Assembly: GCF_900188335.1 (NCBI RefSeq)
Contig: NZ_FZOY01000003.1
Location: 186,001 to 250,000 of the forward strand
Direction of reading: 5' to 3'
DNA from: Tropicimonas sediminicola
Lineage (GTDB): Bacteria; Pseudomonadota; Alphaproteobacteria; Rhodobacterales; Rhodobacteraceae
Length of the DNA stretch: 64,000 nt
The notes beneath the pieces were generated by a model. That model saw only the letters and a list, made by a program, of their open reading frames with translations, had not been told where the DNA came from and did not search any database. Every line of letters starts with the position of its first letter. The first letter of the stretch is position 1. Shown one piece after another: positions 45,672 through 54,591 of the stretch. Both the position numbers and the translations under genes were made by a program.

Positions 45672-45697
45672 GGAAATTGAATGCATGTTCAATTTCC
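45672..45697. promoter_or_regulatory. Operator of the valine-catabolism operon
   Basis: Arms GGAAATTGAA 45672-45681 and TTCAATTTCC 45688-45697 are perfectly inverted around TGCATG, 22-47 bp upstream of the acyl-CoA dehydrogenase start on the minus strand. The shape suits a dimeric TetR-type, acyl-CoA-responsive repressor. No such regulator gene is adjacent. Confidence 0.7.
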
Positions 45698-45769
45698 ACG
45701 GGAGAGGGGGCGCTGGCAAGCGCAAATCGGAACGGGCGTCGTGATCGGTTGGCGGCCGGGCGGTGACCG

Positions 45770-45895
45770 GCGGCAGGTTGGGGGCGCTGCCCCCAAACCC
45801 CCGGGGTACTTGTACCAGGAAGACGGGCAGGGTGCGGCCTCTCCATTCTTCTTGGACCCAATACCCCCGCCGGAGGCACGATCCGCAGGATCGTC
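45770..45895. repeat. Interspersed palindromic repeat, copy B, with a second repeat type
   Basis: At 45844-45895 is the second copy of the family at 3038 and 48684: TTCTTCTTGG, CCCAATACCCCCGCCGGAGG and a CGATCCGCAGGATCG hairpin. Just before it (45776-45830) is a distinct unit with GGGGGCGCTGCCCCC, CCCCCGGGGTACTTG and AGACGGG. No gene lies here. This type of intergenic repeat is common in Rhodobacteraceae. Confidence 0.65.
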
Positions 45896-45940
45896 CCCCG
45901 CTGTCCAGGCGCGCGAGGGCAGGTCGGGCCGTGTCGATGG

Positions 45941-47194
45941 TCAGGCCGGCGCGTGCTCTCCGGTGGCCAGCGCGAGGCCGTCGACCACGGCGGTGAAGGC
46001 CTGCGCGCGCCGTTGGGCGGCGGCGGGGCAGACCTCTGTCGCGGCGTCGGTGACCAGCCGCATCAGGCTGGAGCCGCCGACGAGGATCACCGAGCCGATG
46101 GCGTGGGGCGGGGTGCCGGCGCGGACCAGCACCTCCCAGATCGCCGCGCGCAGGGCGTCGCCGAAGCCCGAAAGCGCGGCATGGAGCGAGCCGGGCGTGA
46201 CCGGGGCCGCAAGTCCGGGCTCCACGAAGCCCATGGCGATCTCGGCGCGCGCGCCACCGGCATTGGCGGCGATCTTGCCATCCTCGACCGCGAAGGCGAG
46301 GTCGTGGCCCAGCCGTTCGCCGACCACCGCTTGCAGGCGGCGCAGCTTCTCGGGCTCCACCGCATGGGCCAGCAGGTCCTCGACGTGGCGTTCGGTGTCC
46401 CGGGCATAGAGGAACGGGATACGCGCCCAGGTCGCCAGGTCGCGGTAGATCGCGTTGGGGACCGGCAGAAGCCCGTCGCCGAAGCTGCGCCGGAGCTGGC
46501 CGCCGTGGCCGAGGAGCGGCATGGCATGGGCCATCGAGACCTCGGTGTCGAAATCCGTGCCGCCGAGGCGGATGCCGTGGCTGGCGAGGATCTCGATCCC
46601 CCCGGTGCCCTGCCGGAAGACCGAGAAGTCCGAGGTGCCGCCGCCGATGTCGACGATCAGGCCGGTCTCGCCCGCCGCGCCGAGATCAAGGCTCGCCCGT
46701 GCCGCCGCCTCCGGCTCGAACAGGAAATCGACCTGTTCGAAGCCGGCGGCTTCGTAGCAGGCCCGCAGGTCGGCCTCGGCCTGGGTGTCGCGGGCGTCGT
46801 CGGTGGAGTGGAACCGCACCGGGCGGCCGGACAGGACCTGCCGCAGCGGCGCGCCCGTCTCGGTCTCCGCCCGTTCGCGCAGGGCGACGAGAAAGGCCGT
46901 GACGACCTCCGAGAGGCGGCGCCGGCGGCCTTCGATCAACCGCTGTTCGTGAAAGAGGGAGGTGCCCAGGATGGACTTGAGGGCGCGCATGTAGCGGCCC
47001 TCTTCGCCGGAGACCAGCGCTGCGCCGGCGGCCGCGCCGATCCGCATCGCGCCGCCGTCGGCGGGGAAGAACACGGCGGTGGGGAGGGTGTCGGCCGATC
47101 CCTCGACGGGGATCCGGCGCACCGCGCCGCCATCGAGCACGGCGGCGGCGGAATTGGACGTGCCGAAATCGACGGCAAGCACGCGGGGGGACAT
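45941..47194 (-). CDS. Hsp70-family protein, YegD/DnaK-like ATPase
   Basis: A 417-residue protein consisting of the actin-like ATPase domain of Hsp70 without the long substrate-binding domain. Phosphate 1 is AVDFGTSNSAAAV, phosphate 2 IVDIGGGTSDFSVF, and the adenosine motif ILVGGSSLMRLV. The shape and length (about 450 in E. coli) fit YegD-like chaperones of unknown clients. The start at 47194 was chosen (MSPRVLAVDFG); the upstream ATG at 47257 gives a low-complexity extension. It is separated from the L,D-transpeptidase by about 91 bp on the same strand. Confidence 0.92.
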   Translation of the reverse strand: MSPRVLAVDFGTSNSAAAVLDGGAVRRIPVEGSADTLPTAVFFPADGGAMRIGAAAGAALVSGEEGRYMRALKSILGTSLFHEQRLIEGRRRRLSEVVTAFLVALRERAETETGAPLRQVLSGRPVRFHSTDDARDTQAEADLRACYEAAGFEQVDFLFEPEAAARASLDLGAAGETGLIVDIGGGTSDFSVFRQGTGGIEILASHGIRLGGTDFDTEVSMAHAMPLLGHGGQLRRSFGDGLLPVPNAIYRDLATWARIPFLYARDTERHVEDLLAHAVEPEKLRRLQAVVGERLGHDLAFAVEDGKIAANAGGARAEIAMGFVEPGLAAPVTPGSLHAALSGFGDALRAAIWEVLVRAGTPPHAIGSVILVGGSSLMRLVTDAATEVCPAAAQRRAQAFTAVVDGLALATGEHAPA

Positions 47195-47285
47195 GGCGGC
47201 GGCCCTTGCTGGAAACGGGAAAGCGCCCCGGATAGCCGATCGGCCCTCCGCTCGCAACCCCGGCCCGGCGGCCGCCGCCGGCCGG

Positions 47286-47870
47286 TTACATCACCCGGAC
47301 CTGGGTGCCGATCTCGACCATCGGGTAAAGCTGCGCGACCTGTTCGTTGTAGAGGCCGAAGCAACCCGAGGAGGAGGGGCGGCCGATCTTGCGGGTGTCA
47401 TGGGTGCCGTGGATCAGGTAGGCCGGCCAGCCGAGGTACATCGCATGGGTGCCGAGCGGGTTGTCCGGGCCCGGGCCGACCGATTGGGGCAGGCTGGGAT
47501 CGCGCTCGCGCATCGAGGCGGTGGGCGTCCAGGTCGGGCCTTCCTTCTTGCGGACGACCTCGGTGTAGCCGCGCTTGGTCAGGTCCTCGGAGAGCGGCAC
47601 CGAGCTCGGGTAGACGTAGTAGCTCCCGTCGGGATTCCAGTAATGCACCGCGCGGCTGTCGACATCGCAGACGATGGCGCCGACGCCGAGCGAGGGGAAA
47701 TGGTCCTGCCAGTTCCGGCGGGTGAAGGCCGAGATGTTGCGCAGCGCCCCGGTGTCGGTGGGGCGGTCGGTCATCGGCGTCACCTGGGCCCGCAGGATCG
47801 CGGGATGGGCGAGGAGCGGGAGGGCGCCAAGGCCTGCGATCAGGCCGCGCCGGCTGAGCGGTTTGGTCAT
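47286..47870 (-). CDS. L,D-transpeptidase (YkuD), exported
   Basis: A 194-residue exported enzyme. The N-terminus has a Tat-like pair SRRGLIAGLG (from residue 6), then a helix and a likely cleavage near LRA. The catalytic motif is HGTHDTRKIGRPSSSGCFGLYN, with His154 and Cys170, the standard YkuD arrangement. It links peptidoglycan stems 3-3 or attaches lipoprotein in the periplasm. The ATG at 47870 follows AGGATTCCA; the ATG at 47885 has a Shine-Dalgarno too close. It precedes the Hsp70-like gene in transcription, possibly co-transcribed. Confidence 0.93.
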   Translation of the reverse strand: MTKPLSRRGLIAGLGALPLLAHPAILRAQVTPMTDRPTDTGALRNISAFTRRNWQDHFPSLGVGAIVCDVDSRAVHYWNPDGSYYVYPSSVPLSEDLTKRGYTEVVRKKEGPTWTPTASMRERDPSLPQSVGPGPDNPLGTHAMYLGWPAYLIHGTHDTRKIGRPSSSGCFGLYNEQVAQLYPMVEIGTQVRVM

Positions 47871-47981
47871 TGGAATCCTGTTCATTCCCCAAGGGTCGTG
47901 GGGGTCAGCTAGCAGGTGCGAGGCCGCGGGACCAGTGGGCTCAGCGCGTGCACACAGGGATTTGAGCGCGATTTCCGTCCA

Positions 47982-48641
47982 TCATGGCGCGCCGGCCACG
48001 ATCGCGCGCTGACCGTTGGGCGTGAGCCCGTAGACCCCGCGTTCCACCCGCTCGAACCAGCCGTAGTGATCGTCCGCCATCATTCGCGTCGCCTGGGCCA
48101 CGCCGGTCGCCCGGGCCACCTCCGCGCCGCGAGAGGGGCCGTGCGTGGCCAGGTGGGCGGCCAGCCGCAGCGCATCCTGTCGGTAGGCGGTGACCAGCGG
48201 CCCGGCCGCCGCGCCGCCGGTGTTCGGGTCGCCCTCGCGCCGGGCGAATTCGCGCAGCAGGCGGCTGCGGCGGGCCGGGGCCGGGCGCGGGCGGTAGGGC
48301 GCGGGGTCGAGGTGGATCTCGACGTGGCCGTCCGGCAGCCGCACGGTGATCAGCCCCAGCCCGAGCCGCCGGCACAGCGCGCGGTTCTCCGACAGCGCCT
48401 TCAGGAAGCGCCGCCCGGCGCCGCGCGGCACGGCGATATAGACCGCATCGGTGATCGCCTGCCGGTCAATCGCCTGGTGGATCAGCGCCAGCGAGAAGCC
48501 GCGCTTGAGCTCGACGATGACCGGTGCGGCCTCGTCCTGCCGGCAGGCCACGAGGTCGGCGGGCCCGACCTCGCCCTTCACCTCGTAGCCCTGTCCCTCG
48601 AGCAACGCCTTCACCGGGCCATAGAGATCGGTCTCCTTCAC
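47982..48641 (-). CDS. DUF2161 protein, putative PD-(D/E)XK-type phosphodiesterase
   Basis: A 219-residue protein. The N-terminal half has the PD-(D/E)XK pattern: the Asp in VGPADLVACRQD, then VIVELKRGFS as ELK, then ALIHQAIDRQAIT, which fits DUF2161 proteins. The Ala/Arg-rich linker is followed by a helical winged-helix-like C-terminal domain (about 150-215) that may bind DNA. Activity against DNA is an inference from the fold. It is transcribed alone, with no known neighbour. Confidence 0.8.
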   Translation of the reverse strand: MKETDLYGPVKALLEGQGYEVKGEVGPADLVACRQDEAAPVIVELKRGFSLALIHQAIDRQAITDAVYIAVPRGAGRRFLKALSENRALCRRLGLGLITVRLPDGHVEIHLDPAPYRPRPAPARRSRLLREFARREGDPNTGGAAAGPLVTAYRQDALRLAAHLATHGPSRGAEVARATGVAQATRMMADDHYGWFERVERGVYGLTPNGQRAIVAGAP

Positions 48642-48683
48642 CCCGCGCCTCCCCGGATCGGCAAGGGCGCTGTCCCGCCTGGT

Positions 48684-48738
48684 CTCCTGGTGCGAAATAC
48701 CCCCGCCGGAGGCACGATCTTTCGTCCGAAAGATCGCC
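48684..48738. repeat. Interspersed palindromic repeat, copy C
   Basis: Contains CTCCTGG, AAATACCCCCGCCGGAGGCACGA and a GATCTTTC/GAAAGATC hairpin, matching copies at 3038 and 45844. It is followed by a GCGCGC/GCGCGC hairpin (about 48742-48760). It lies 43 bp upstream of the DUF2161 gene. Confidence 0.7.
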
Positions 48739-48840
48739 CCGCGCGCGGATGCGCGCGGCCCGGCCCAACCGGAGGAGGCGCATCCGAAGGATGCGTCGAC
48801 GACGGGCGGGAGTGCTTCGGGATCGGCCGCACGCCTGGTC

Positions 48841-49974
48841 TCACAGCCCGTCCTGGAAGGCGTCGATCAGGTGGCTGACCACGGCCCGCATCGCTGCCTG
48901 CTCGTCGTCGCCGGCCTCGAGCCGTTGCTGGCGCACGGTGCGCTGGCGGTCGGCGCTGGTGCCGCGGGCGACGAGGTCGCGCACCCGTTCGACCTCGGCC
49001 AGGCAGCCGAGCGCTTCGGCGTCCTCGGCCAGGATCTCCACCATCTCCTCGGCGAGCACGTCGAAGCCCACGATCTCGCGCTGGCCGAAATCGATCATGC
49101 CCTCGTTCACCCCGTAGCGCTGCGCCCGCCAGCGGTTCTCGCCGATCAGCACGTTGTCATAGAGCCGCCAGCGCTGGTTCCGGGCCGCGAGCCGCCAGAG
49201 CATCCGGGTGAAGCACTGGGTCAGCGCGGCGATGGTCAGCGTGTCCTCCAGCAGGGTGGGCACGTCGCAGATCCGGGCCTCGATGGTGGGGAAGCGCCAG
49301 GAGGGGCGGAGGTCCCACCAGATCTTGGAGGCGTCCTCGATGATGCCGAGATCCACCAGCACGCCGGTCATCCGCTCGAATTCGGCCCAGGAGTTCAGCA
49401 GCGGCGGCAGGCCGGTGCGGGGCAGGTTGTCGAACACGGTCAGCCGGTAGGAGCAGAGCCCGGTGTCCTGGCCCATCCAGAACGGCGAGGAGCACGACAG
49501 CGCCAGCAGGTGCGGCAGGAAATAGGTGAGCTGGTTCATCAGGTCGATGCGCTGGCTCGGGCTCTCGATGCCGACGTGCACGTGCATCCCGCAGATCAGC
49601 AGCCGCCGCGCCACCCCGGCCAGCGCCTGTTCGAGTTCGTTGTAGCGGGTCTTGTCGGTGTGGATCTGCTGTTTCCAGTCGGCGAAGGGATGGCAGGAGG
49701 CGGCGATCGGGGCCAGCCCGTGCCGCGCGGCGTGCTGCGCCACCGTGGAGCGCAGGCGTTTCAGTTCGTCCCGTGCCCCGGCGATGTCGGTGCAGACCTT
49801 GGTGCCGATCTCGATCTGGCATTGCAGGAATTCCGGGCTGACCTGGCCCTGCATGGCGCCGGCGCATTCCTCGATCAGCGCCTCCGGCGCGTTTGCGAGT
49901 TCGAAGGTCTCGGTGTCGACCAGGAGGTATTCCTCCTCGATCCCGAGTGTCAGCTGGGGTGCCGTGCGCGACAT
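48841..49974 (-). CDS. Carboxylate-amine ligase, GCS2/YbdK family
   Basis: A 377-residue ATP-dependent ligase of the glutamate-cysteine ligase 2 (YbdK) type. Features: [18 protein letters not shown] (N-terminal metal/ATP site), CGMHVHVGI (substrate region), and the block [22 protein letters not shown]. YbdK-like enzymes show weak gamma-glutamylcysteine synthetase activity; the natural product is uncertain. The GGGAGGGAGAG ribosome-binding site immediately before the ATG at 49974 decides the start over that at 50028. Confidence 0.92.
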   Translation of the reverse strand: MSRTAPQLTLGIEEEYLLVDTETFELANAPEALIEECAGAMQGQVSPEFLQCQIEIGTKVCTDIAGARDELKRLRSTVAQHAARHGLAPIAASCHPFADWKQQIHTDKTRYNELEQALAGVARRLLICGMHVHVGIESPSQRIDLMNQLTYFLPHLLALSCSSPFWMGQDTGLCSYRLTVFDNLPRTGLPPLLNSWAEFERMTGVLVDLGIIEDASKIWWDLRPSWRFPTIEARICDVPTLLEDTLTIAALTQCFTRMLWRLAARNQRWRLYDNVLIGENRWRAQRYGVNEGMIDFGQREIVGFDVLAEEMVEILAEDAEALGCLAEVERVRDLVARGTSADRQRTVRQQRLEAGDDEQAAMRAVVSHLIDAFQDGL

Positions 49975-50357
49975 CTCTCCCTCCCTGCGTCGTTGGGCGA
50001 GGGTGGCAGAGCCGGGCCGGGGGCGCAAGCCGCAGCGCCGCGCGGCGGCGACGATGCCGGCCGCCGGAACGGGCCTTTCGGGGTGTCAGCGCTCACATGC
50101 CGAAGAAGGCGGCAGGCGCCCGGAAATTCGCAAGCGGCCTGCTGTCGCACCGCTTTGCGAGAGAATCTTGCGCGCACGATTTGGGCCTCAGCCTAACCCA
50201 TTGGGGTAATTTTGTTTCCCGGGCAGCGCTCCGACCCATCTGTTCCTGCCATGGCGGACATGCGCCGGGGGCAGGTTGACTGCGGGTCGCGGCGGGTTCA
50301 GGCCGCGCTCACAGGACACGTGAGCCGCGCGAGCAACGTCTCGGAGGGACAAACACA
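49975..50357. promoter_or_regulatory. Divergent intergenic region, no gene
   Basis: About 383 bp between GCS2 and cstA. The segment near 50193-50212 reads TAACCCATTGGGGTAATTT, a short dyad in an otherwise GC-rich region and a possible operator or promoter of cstA. No coding frame is credible. Confidence 0.4.
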
Positions 50358-51794
50358 ATGGCTTTCTTCCTTGCCTGCGTCGGGGTGCTGATACTCGGGT
50401 ATTTCACCTACGGCGTTCTGGTCGAGCGGATCTTCGGCATCGAGCCGGACCGCAAGACCCCCTGCTGGACCCGTGAGGACGGCGTCGACTACATCAACAT
50501 GCCGACGTGGAAGGTCTTCTTCATCCAGCTTCTCGACATTGCCGGCCTCGGCCCGATCTTCGGCCCGATCCTCGGTGCGCTCTACGGTCCCCAGGCGCTG
50601 CTCTGGGTCGTCATCGGGTCGATCTTCGCCGGTGGCGTGCACGACTATTTCTCCGGAATGCTCTCGGTGCGCAAAGGCGGCGAGTCCATTCCCGAGGTGG
50701 TCGGCGACTTCATGGGGATGCCGGCGCGCCAGGTGATGCGCGTCTTTTCGGTGCTGCTGCTGCTTCTGGTCGGCGTGGTCTTCATCCTCGGCCCGGCGAA
50801 GCTGCTGTCGAGCATGACCGGGCTGAACGTGCAGCTGCTGGTCTTCTTCATCTTCTGCTACTACTTCGTCGCCACGATCCTGCCGATCGACAAGATCATC
50901 GGCCGGCTTTACCCGATCTTCGGCGTGCTGCTGCTGTTCATGACCTTCGGTGTTCTCGGCGGGCTGGTCTTCAACGGCTACGAGCTGCTGCCGAACCTCG
51001 ATTTCCGGGCCAACGTGCATCCGAACGACCTGCCGCTCTGGCCGCTGCTGTTCATCACGCTGTCCTGCGGTGCGATCTCGGGGTTCCACTCGACACAATC
51101 GCCGCTGATGGCGCGCTGCATGCGCAACGAGCGGGACGGCCGCAAGGTGTTCTACGGCGCCATGATCGCCGAGGGTATCATCGCGCTGATCTGGGTCACG
51201 GCGGGCGTCACCTTCTACGAGAGCTCCGAGGCGCTGCAGGCGGTAATCGCCTCCGGCTCGCCCTCGGCGGTGGTCAACGAGGTCTGCAACACGCTGCTCG
51301 GCACCTTCGGCGGCTTCCTCGCGATCCTCGGCGTGGTGATCCTGCCGATCACCTCGGGCGACACGGCCTTCCGGTCGACCCGGCTGATCCTCGCGGAGAC
51401 CTTCCGCGTGGACCAGGCGCAGATCTCGAAACGGCTGATGATCGCGATCCCGCTCTTCGTGGTGGCCTTCTTCGTCAGCCGCGCCGACTTCGCCGTGATC
51501 TGGCGGTACTTCGGCTGGTCGAACCAGATGCTGTCGATGATGGTGCTCTGGTCGGCGGCGATCTACCTCGCCCAGAAGGGCAAGATCCACTGGATCGCCA
51601 CGGTGCCGGCCGTCTTCATGACGGCGGTGGATGCGGCCTTCATCCTGCAGGACAAGATCGGCTTCGGGCTCGACCCGACCCTCTCCAACGTGGCGAGCCT
51701 CGTGATCGCCGGGGGCGCGCTGGCGACCTTCCTGCGCTATGCCCACCCGGTGCAGCCGATGGGCGGAAAGGGCACGGCGAAGGGCGCCGCCTGA
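50358..51794 (+). CDS. Carbon starvation protein A (CstA/YjiY family)
   Basis: A 478-residue inner-membrane carrier of the CstA family with about 12 to 16 helices. Family markers: the FGPILGALYGPQALLWVVIGSIFAGGVHDYFS stretch, SCGAISGFHSTQSPLMARC, and LPITSGDTAFRSTRLIL. In other bacteria CstA members transport pyruvate or peptides. Length is that of the short subgroup, below the 700 residues of E. coli CstA, so the C-terminal part is missing or diverged. The GGAGGGAC ribosome-binding site is strong. A terminator follows. Confidence 0.93.
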   Translation: MAFFLACVGVLILGYFTYGVLVERIFGIEPDRKTPCWTREDGVDYINMPTWKVFFIQLLDIAGLGPIFGPILGALYGPQALLWVVIGSIFAGGVHDYFSGMLSVRKGGESIPEVVGDFMGMPARQVMRVFSVLLLLLVGVVFILGPAKLLSSMTGLNVQLLVFFIFCYYFVATILPIDKIIGRLYPIFGVLLLFMTFGVLGGLVFNGYELLPNLDFRANVHPNDLPLWPLLFITLSCGAISGFHSTQSPLMARCMRNERDGRKVFYGAMIAEGIIALIWVTAGVTFYESSEALQAVIASGSPSAVVNEVCNTLLGTFGGFLAILGVVILPITSGDTAFRSTRLILAETFRVDQAQISKRLMIAIPLFVVAFFVSRADFAVIWRYFGWSNQMLSMMVLWSAAIYLAQKGKIHWIATVPAVFMTAVDAAFILQDKIGFGLDPTLSNVASLVIAGGALATFLRYAHPVQPMGGKGTAKGAA

Positions 51795-51823
51795 TCGCGG
51801 CCTGACAGTTACCCAGGAGGAGG

Positions 51824-51853
51824 GGCCCCGTCGGACATCTGGCCGGCGGGGCC
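51824..51853 (+). terminator. Terminator after cstA
   Basis: GGCCCCG 51824-51830 pairs with CGGGGCC 51847-51853 and is followed by TTT, about 30 bp after the stop. Confidence 0.7.
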
Positions 51854-51983
51854 TTTCCATGCGCGGCGCGCCGGGCGGGGAGCGCGTCGCGCGGCATCCC
51901 GTCCGGCTGCGAGGCAAAAGTTGTTTGCTTTCCAGAGGTGTCGTACCACTTCGTTGTAAGGACCAGTCTCCAGGGAGTATTCA

Positions 51984-52580
51984 ATGACGCACCGCCTCGC
52001 ATTAGCCCTTCTCGGGATCACTCTGGCGTATTTCAGTTCGGCCTTTCCCGGTCTCGCCCATACCGGCGAGGGATATGGCGGCGGGTTCGTCGCCGGGTTC
52101 ACCCATCCGATCCTCGGCTGGGACCACGTTGCGGCGATGGTCGCCGTGGGGCTCTGGGGGGCGTTCCTCGGAGCGCCGGCGATCTGGATTCTGCCGGTCG
52201 TCTTTCCGCTGGTCATGGCCTTTGGGGCCGTGGCGGGGATCCTCGGCATCCCCATTCCCGCCATCGAGACCGGGATCGCGCTGTCCGCGGTGGTGCTCGG
52301 GCTGATGATCGTCTTTGCCGTGCGGCCGCCGATCTGGGTGGCGGCGGTGATCGTGGGGGCATTCGCGATCTTCCACGGCTATGCCCACGGCACCGAGCTG
52401 CCCGCGACGGTCAATGCCTTTGCCTATGCGGTGGGCTTCGTGATCTCGACCGGCCTGCTGCACCTAATCGGCATCGCCTTCGGCCTGCTGGTCCGGTGGC
52501 CGGCCGGGCGCACGGCGGTTCGCGGTGCGGGCGGCGTGATCGCGCTTGCCGGGGTCGCCTTCCTGACCGGCGTGGCCTGA
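51984..52580 (+). CDS. HupE/UreJ family membrane protein (first of two)
   Basis: A 198-residue inner-membrane protein with an N-terminal signal or helix and five or six further helices. The family motif GFTHPILGWDHVAAM (about 32-46) and the second motif IFHGYAHGTELP are typical nickel or cobalt permease-type residues (HupE, UreJ). Its neighbours are not hydrogenase or urease genes. The RBS CAGGGAG is good. It is followed after 1 bp by a second HupE-like gene, suggesting a two-component membrane unit. Confidence 0.9.
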   Translation: MTHRLALALLGITLAYFSSAFPGLAHTGEGYGGGFVAGFTHPILGWDHVAAMVAVGLWGAFLGAPAIWILPVVFPLVMAFGAVAGILGIPIPAIETGIALSAVVLGLMIVFAVRPPIWVAAVIVGAFAIFHGYAHGTELPATVNAFAYAVGFVISTGLLHLIGIAFGLLVRWPAGRTAVRGAGGVIALAGVAFLTGVA

Positions 52581-52581
52581 C

Positions 52582-53187
52582 GTGACCCGGGCCTGGCGGC
52601 TGGCGTGGCTCCCGTTCCTGCTGGGAGCGGGACCGGCCTTCGCCCACAGCCCGGTTCCCGGGCTGGAGGGGTTCTACATCGGGATGCTGCATCCCTTTTC
52701 GACCCCCGCGCAGGCGCTGCTGATGGTCGGGATGGGGCTGCTGGCGTCGGGATATGCCAGCGAGCGGGAGCGGTATCACTTTGCCGCCTTTCCGGTGGCA
52801 ACGATCCTCGGGCTGATCCTCGGGTCCAGCAGCGCGGATCTCGACCCGGCGATGTTCGCCACGGCCTTCGCGGTCTGCGCGCTGGCGGCGCTGGCGCCGG
52901 GCAGGGTCCACCTGCTCGCCGTGGCGCTGGTGGCCTTGGGCGGGTTCCTGATCGGGGCTGCGTCCATTCCGGACGCCGGGCCGCTGCGGGACCGCCTCTT
53001 CACGATGTCGGGCTCGCTGGTGGGGGCCAACCTCGGCTTGCTCTACCTCTTCGGGATCATCCTCGTCCTGAAGCAGCGCTTCACCTGGGACTGGGTCGGG
53101 ATCGCCCTGCGCGTCGCGGCCGCCTGGGTCGGGGCGATTTCCTTGCTGATGCTGGCGCTGGGGCTGGCCGGCCCGGCCGTCGCCTAG
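52582..53187 (+). CDS. HupE/UreJ-like membrane protein (second, diverged)
   Basis: A 201-residue membrane protein with a GTG start at 52582, directly after the first HupE gene. A signal-like segment ends GPAFAHSP. The first motif has diverged to GFYIGMLHPFSTPAQALLMVG, so the Gly-x-Asp-His element of the first gene is absent. The rest is hydrophobic helices with short loops. The arrangement suggests a tandem pair in which one partner keeps the metal motif. Transported metal is unknown. Confidence 0.75.
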   Translation: MTRAWRLAWLPFLLGAGPAFAHSPVPGLEGFYIGMLHPFSTPAQALLMVGMGLLASGYASERERYHFAAFPVATILGLILGSSSADLDPAMFATAFAVCALAALAPGRVHLLAVALVALGGFLIGAASIPDAGPLRDRLFTMSGSLVGANLGLLYLFGIILVLKQRFTWDWVGIALRVAAAWVGAISLLMLALGLAGPAVA

Positions 53188-53213
53188 CGACGGGATTGGC
53201 GCCGGAACGAGGT

Positions 53214-53239
53214 CGCGCGGCCCGGCAGGGGGCCGCGCG
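53214..53239. terminator. Bidirectional terminator between HupE and amidohydrolase genes
   Basis: A 9-bp stem, CGCGCGGCC 53214-53222 with GGCCGCGCG 53231-53239, between converging genes. Confidence 0.75.
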
Positions 53240-53247
53240 GGCTCGGG

Positions 53248-54591
53248 TCAGTCGAGCGTGTTCTTGTAGATCACGCCGTCCTTCATGATGATGTCGAAGT
53301 TCTGCTCCGGGTCGCCCACGAGGTCGAGGTCTTCCAGCGGGTTGCCGTCGACCAGGATGAGGTCGGCATAGGCGCCTTCCTCGATCACGCCGAGCGGGCC
53401 GAGCGGGTAGGGCGTGAGCTTCTCCCCGAGTTTCAGCAGTTCGGCATTGTCGCAGGTCGCCATCTTGAGCGCCTCGTAGGGGGTGAACCAGCGCTGCAGC
53501 TTGGCGAGCTGCGCGCCCTGCCGGGCGGCGAGGTCGGCGCTGAAGAGCGTGTCGGTGCCGAAGGCGATCTTGACGCCCAGCTCCTTGGCCGTGCGGTAGA
53601 CGAAATCGGTGCCGTCGGTGACGAACTTGTACTTCGCCTGCTGGAAGGTGTTCAGCGCCGGCGCGTCCTCGTCGTCGAGGAAGGGCTGCATGCTGAGCCA
53701 GACGTCCTCGTCGACGAAACGCTGCAGGGTCTCGCGGGTGGACATGTGGCCGTGTTCGATGCTCTTCACGCCGGCGTCGATGGAATGGTTCACCGCCTCG
53801 TCGTTGATCGCGTGGGTCAGCACGTAGGTGCCCCAGTTCTCCGCCTGTTCGACCGCCGCCTCCAGCTCCGCCCTGGTGTATTGCTTGACGTGGATCGGGT
53901 CGTAGGACGAGGTGACGCCGCCGCCGGCCATCAGCTTGATCTGCGTCGCGCCCTGCATGAGGTTTTCCCGCACGCGCTTGAGCACGTCGGGGACGCCGTC
54001 GGCGATGTAGAACATGTCCGACGTCTCGAAGGGGTTCAGCTTGTCCGGGGTTGCGGGCACGTCCTTGGTGGTCCGGAAATCCATGTGACCGGCGGTCTGC
54101 GAGATCGCGGGGCCGGAGGGGAAGACCCTCGGACCTTCGATCAGGCCCTCGTCGGTCGCGCGGGCAATGTCGAACATCGGGCCGGCGGTGTCGCGTACGG
54201 TGGTGAACCCGCGGTAGAGCGTGTCGCGCTGCGCGGCGGCGGTGAGCAGGTTCCAGTAGCCTTCGTTGGTGCTCATGAGCTGGCCGATGGTGGCCGTGGC
54301 GAAGACGCCGTGCCAATGGGCGTCGATCAGGCCGGGGATCAGCACGTGCCCGTCGGCCTCGATGATGGTGGCGAACTCGGGCGGCTCGAGGTCCGGTCCG
54401 ATGCGCGAGATCAACGGCCCCGCGATGAACACGTCCTGGCCTTCGAGAAGCTCCGGGGAGCATCCGGTGAAGATGCTCGCGCCGCGGATCAGCACCGCGT
54501 TCGGCGCGCCGTCGGACCCGCCATCCTGGGCGATCGCGGCGGTGGAGGTGACGGTTGCGGCGGTGCAGAGCATAAGTGCCAGGCTACGCAT
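53248..54591 (-). CDS. Exported metal-dependent amidohydrolase (imidazolonepropionase-like)
   Basis: A 447-residue amidohydrolase-superfamily enzyme with a signal peptide (about 1-20, ending AIAQ). Metal-site elements: IPGLIDAHWHG (HxH), IKLMAGGGVT (probable carbamylated Lys), VLTHAINDEAVNHSID (His), KSIEHGHM (His) and FGTDTLFS (Asp). This is the pattern of periplasmic imidazolonepropionase-like or prolidase-related hydrolases. Substrate unknown. The RBS AGGGAG fixes the start at 54591; the upstream in-frame ATG at 54762 is unsupported. It stands alone. Confidence 0.9.
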   Translation of the reverse strand: MRSLALMLCTAATVTSTAAIAQDGGSDGAPNAVLIRGASIFTGCSPELLEGQDVFIAGPLISRIGPDLEPPEFATIIEADGHVLIPGLIDAHWHGVFATATIGQLMSTNEGYWNLLTAAAQRDTLYRGFTTVRDTAGPMFDIARATDEGLIEGPRVFPSGPAISQTAGHMDFRTTKDVPATPDKLNPFETSDMFYIADGVPDVLKRVRENLMQGATQIKLMAGGGVTSSYDPIHVKQYTRAELEAAVEQAENWGTYVLTHAINDEAVNHSIDAGVKSIEHGHMSTRETLQRFVDEDVWLSMQPFLDDEDAPALNTFQQAKYKFVTDGTDFVYRTAKELGVKIAFGTDTLFSADLAARQGAQLAKLQRWFTPYEALKMATCDNAELLKLGEKLTPYPLGPLGVIEEGAYADLILVDGNPLEDLDLVGDPEQNFDIIMKDGVIYKNTLD

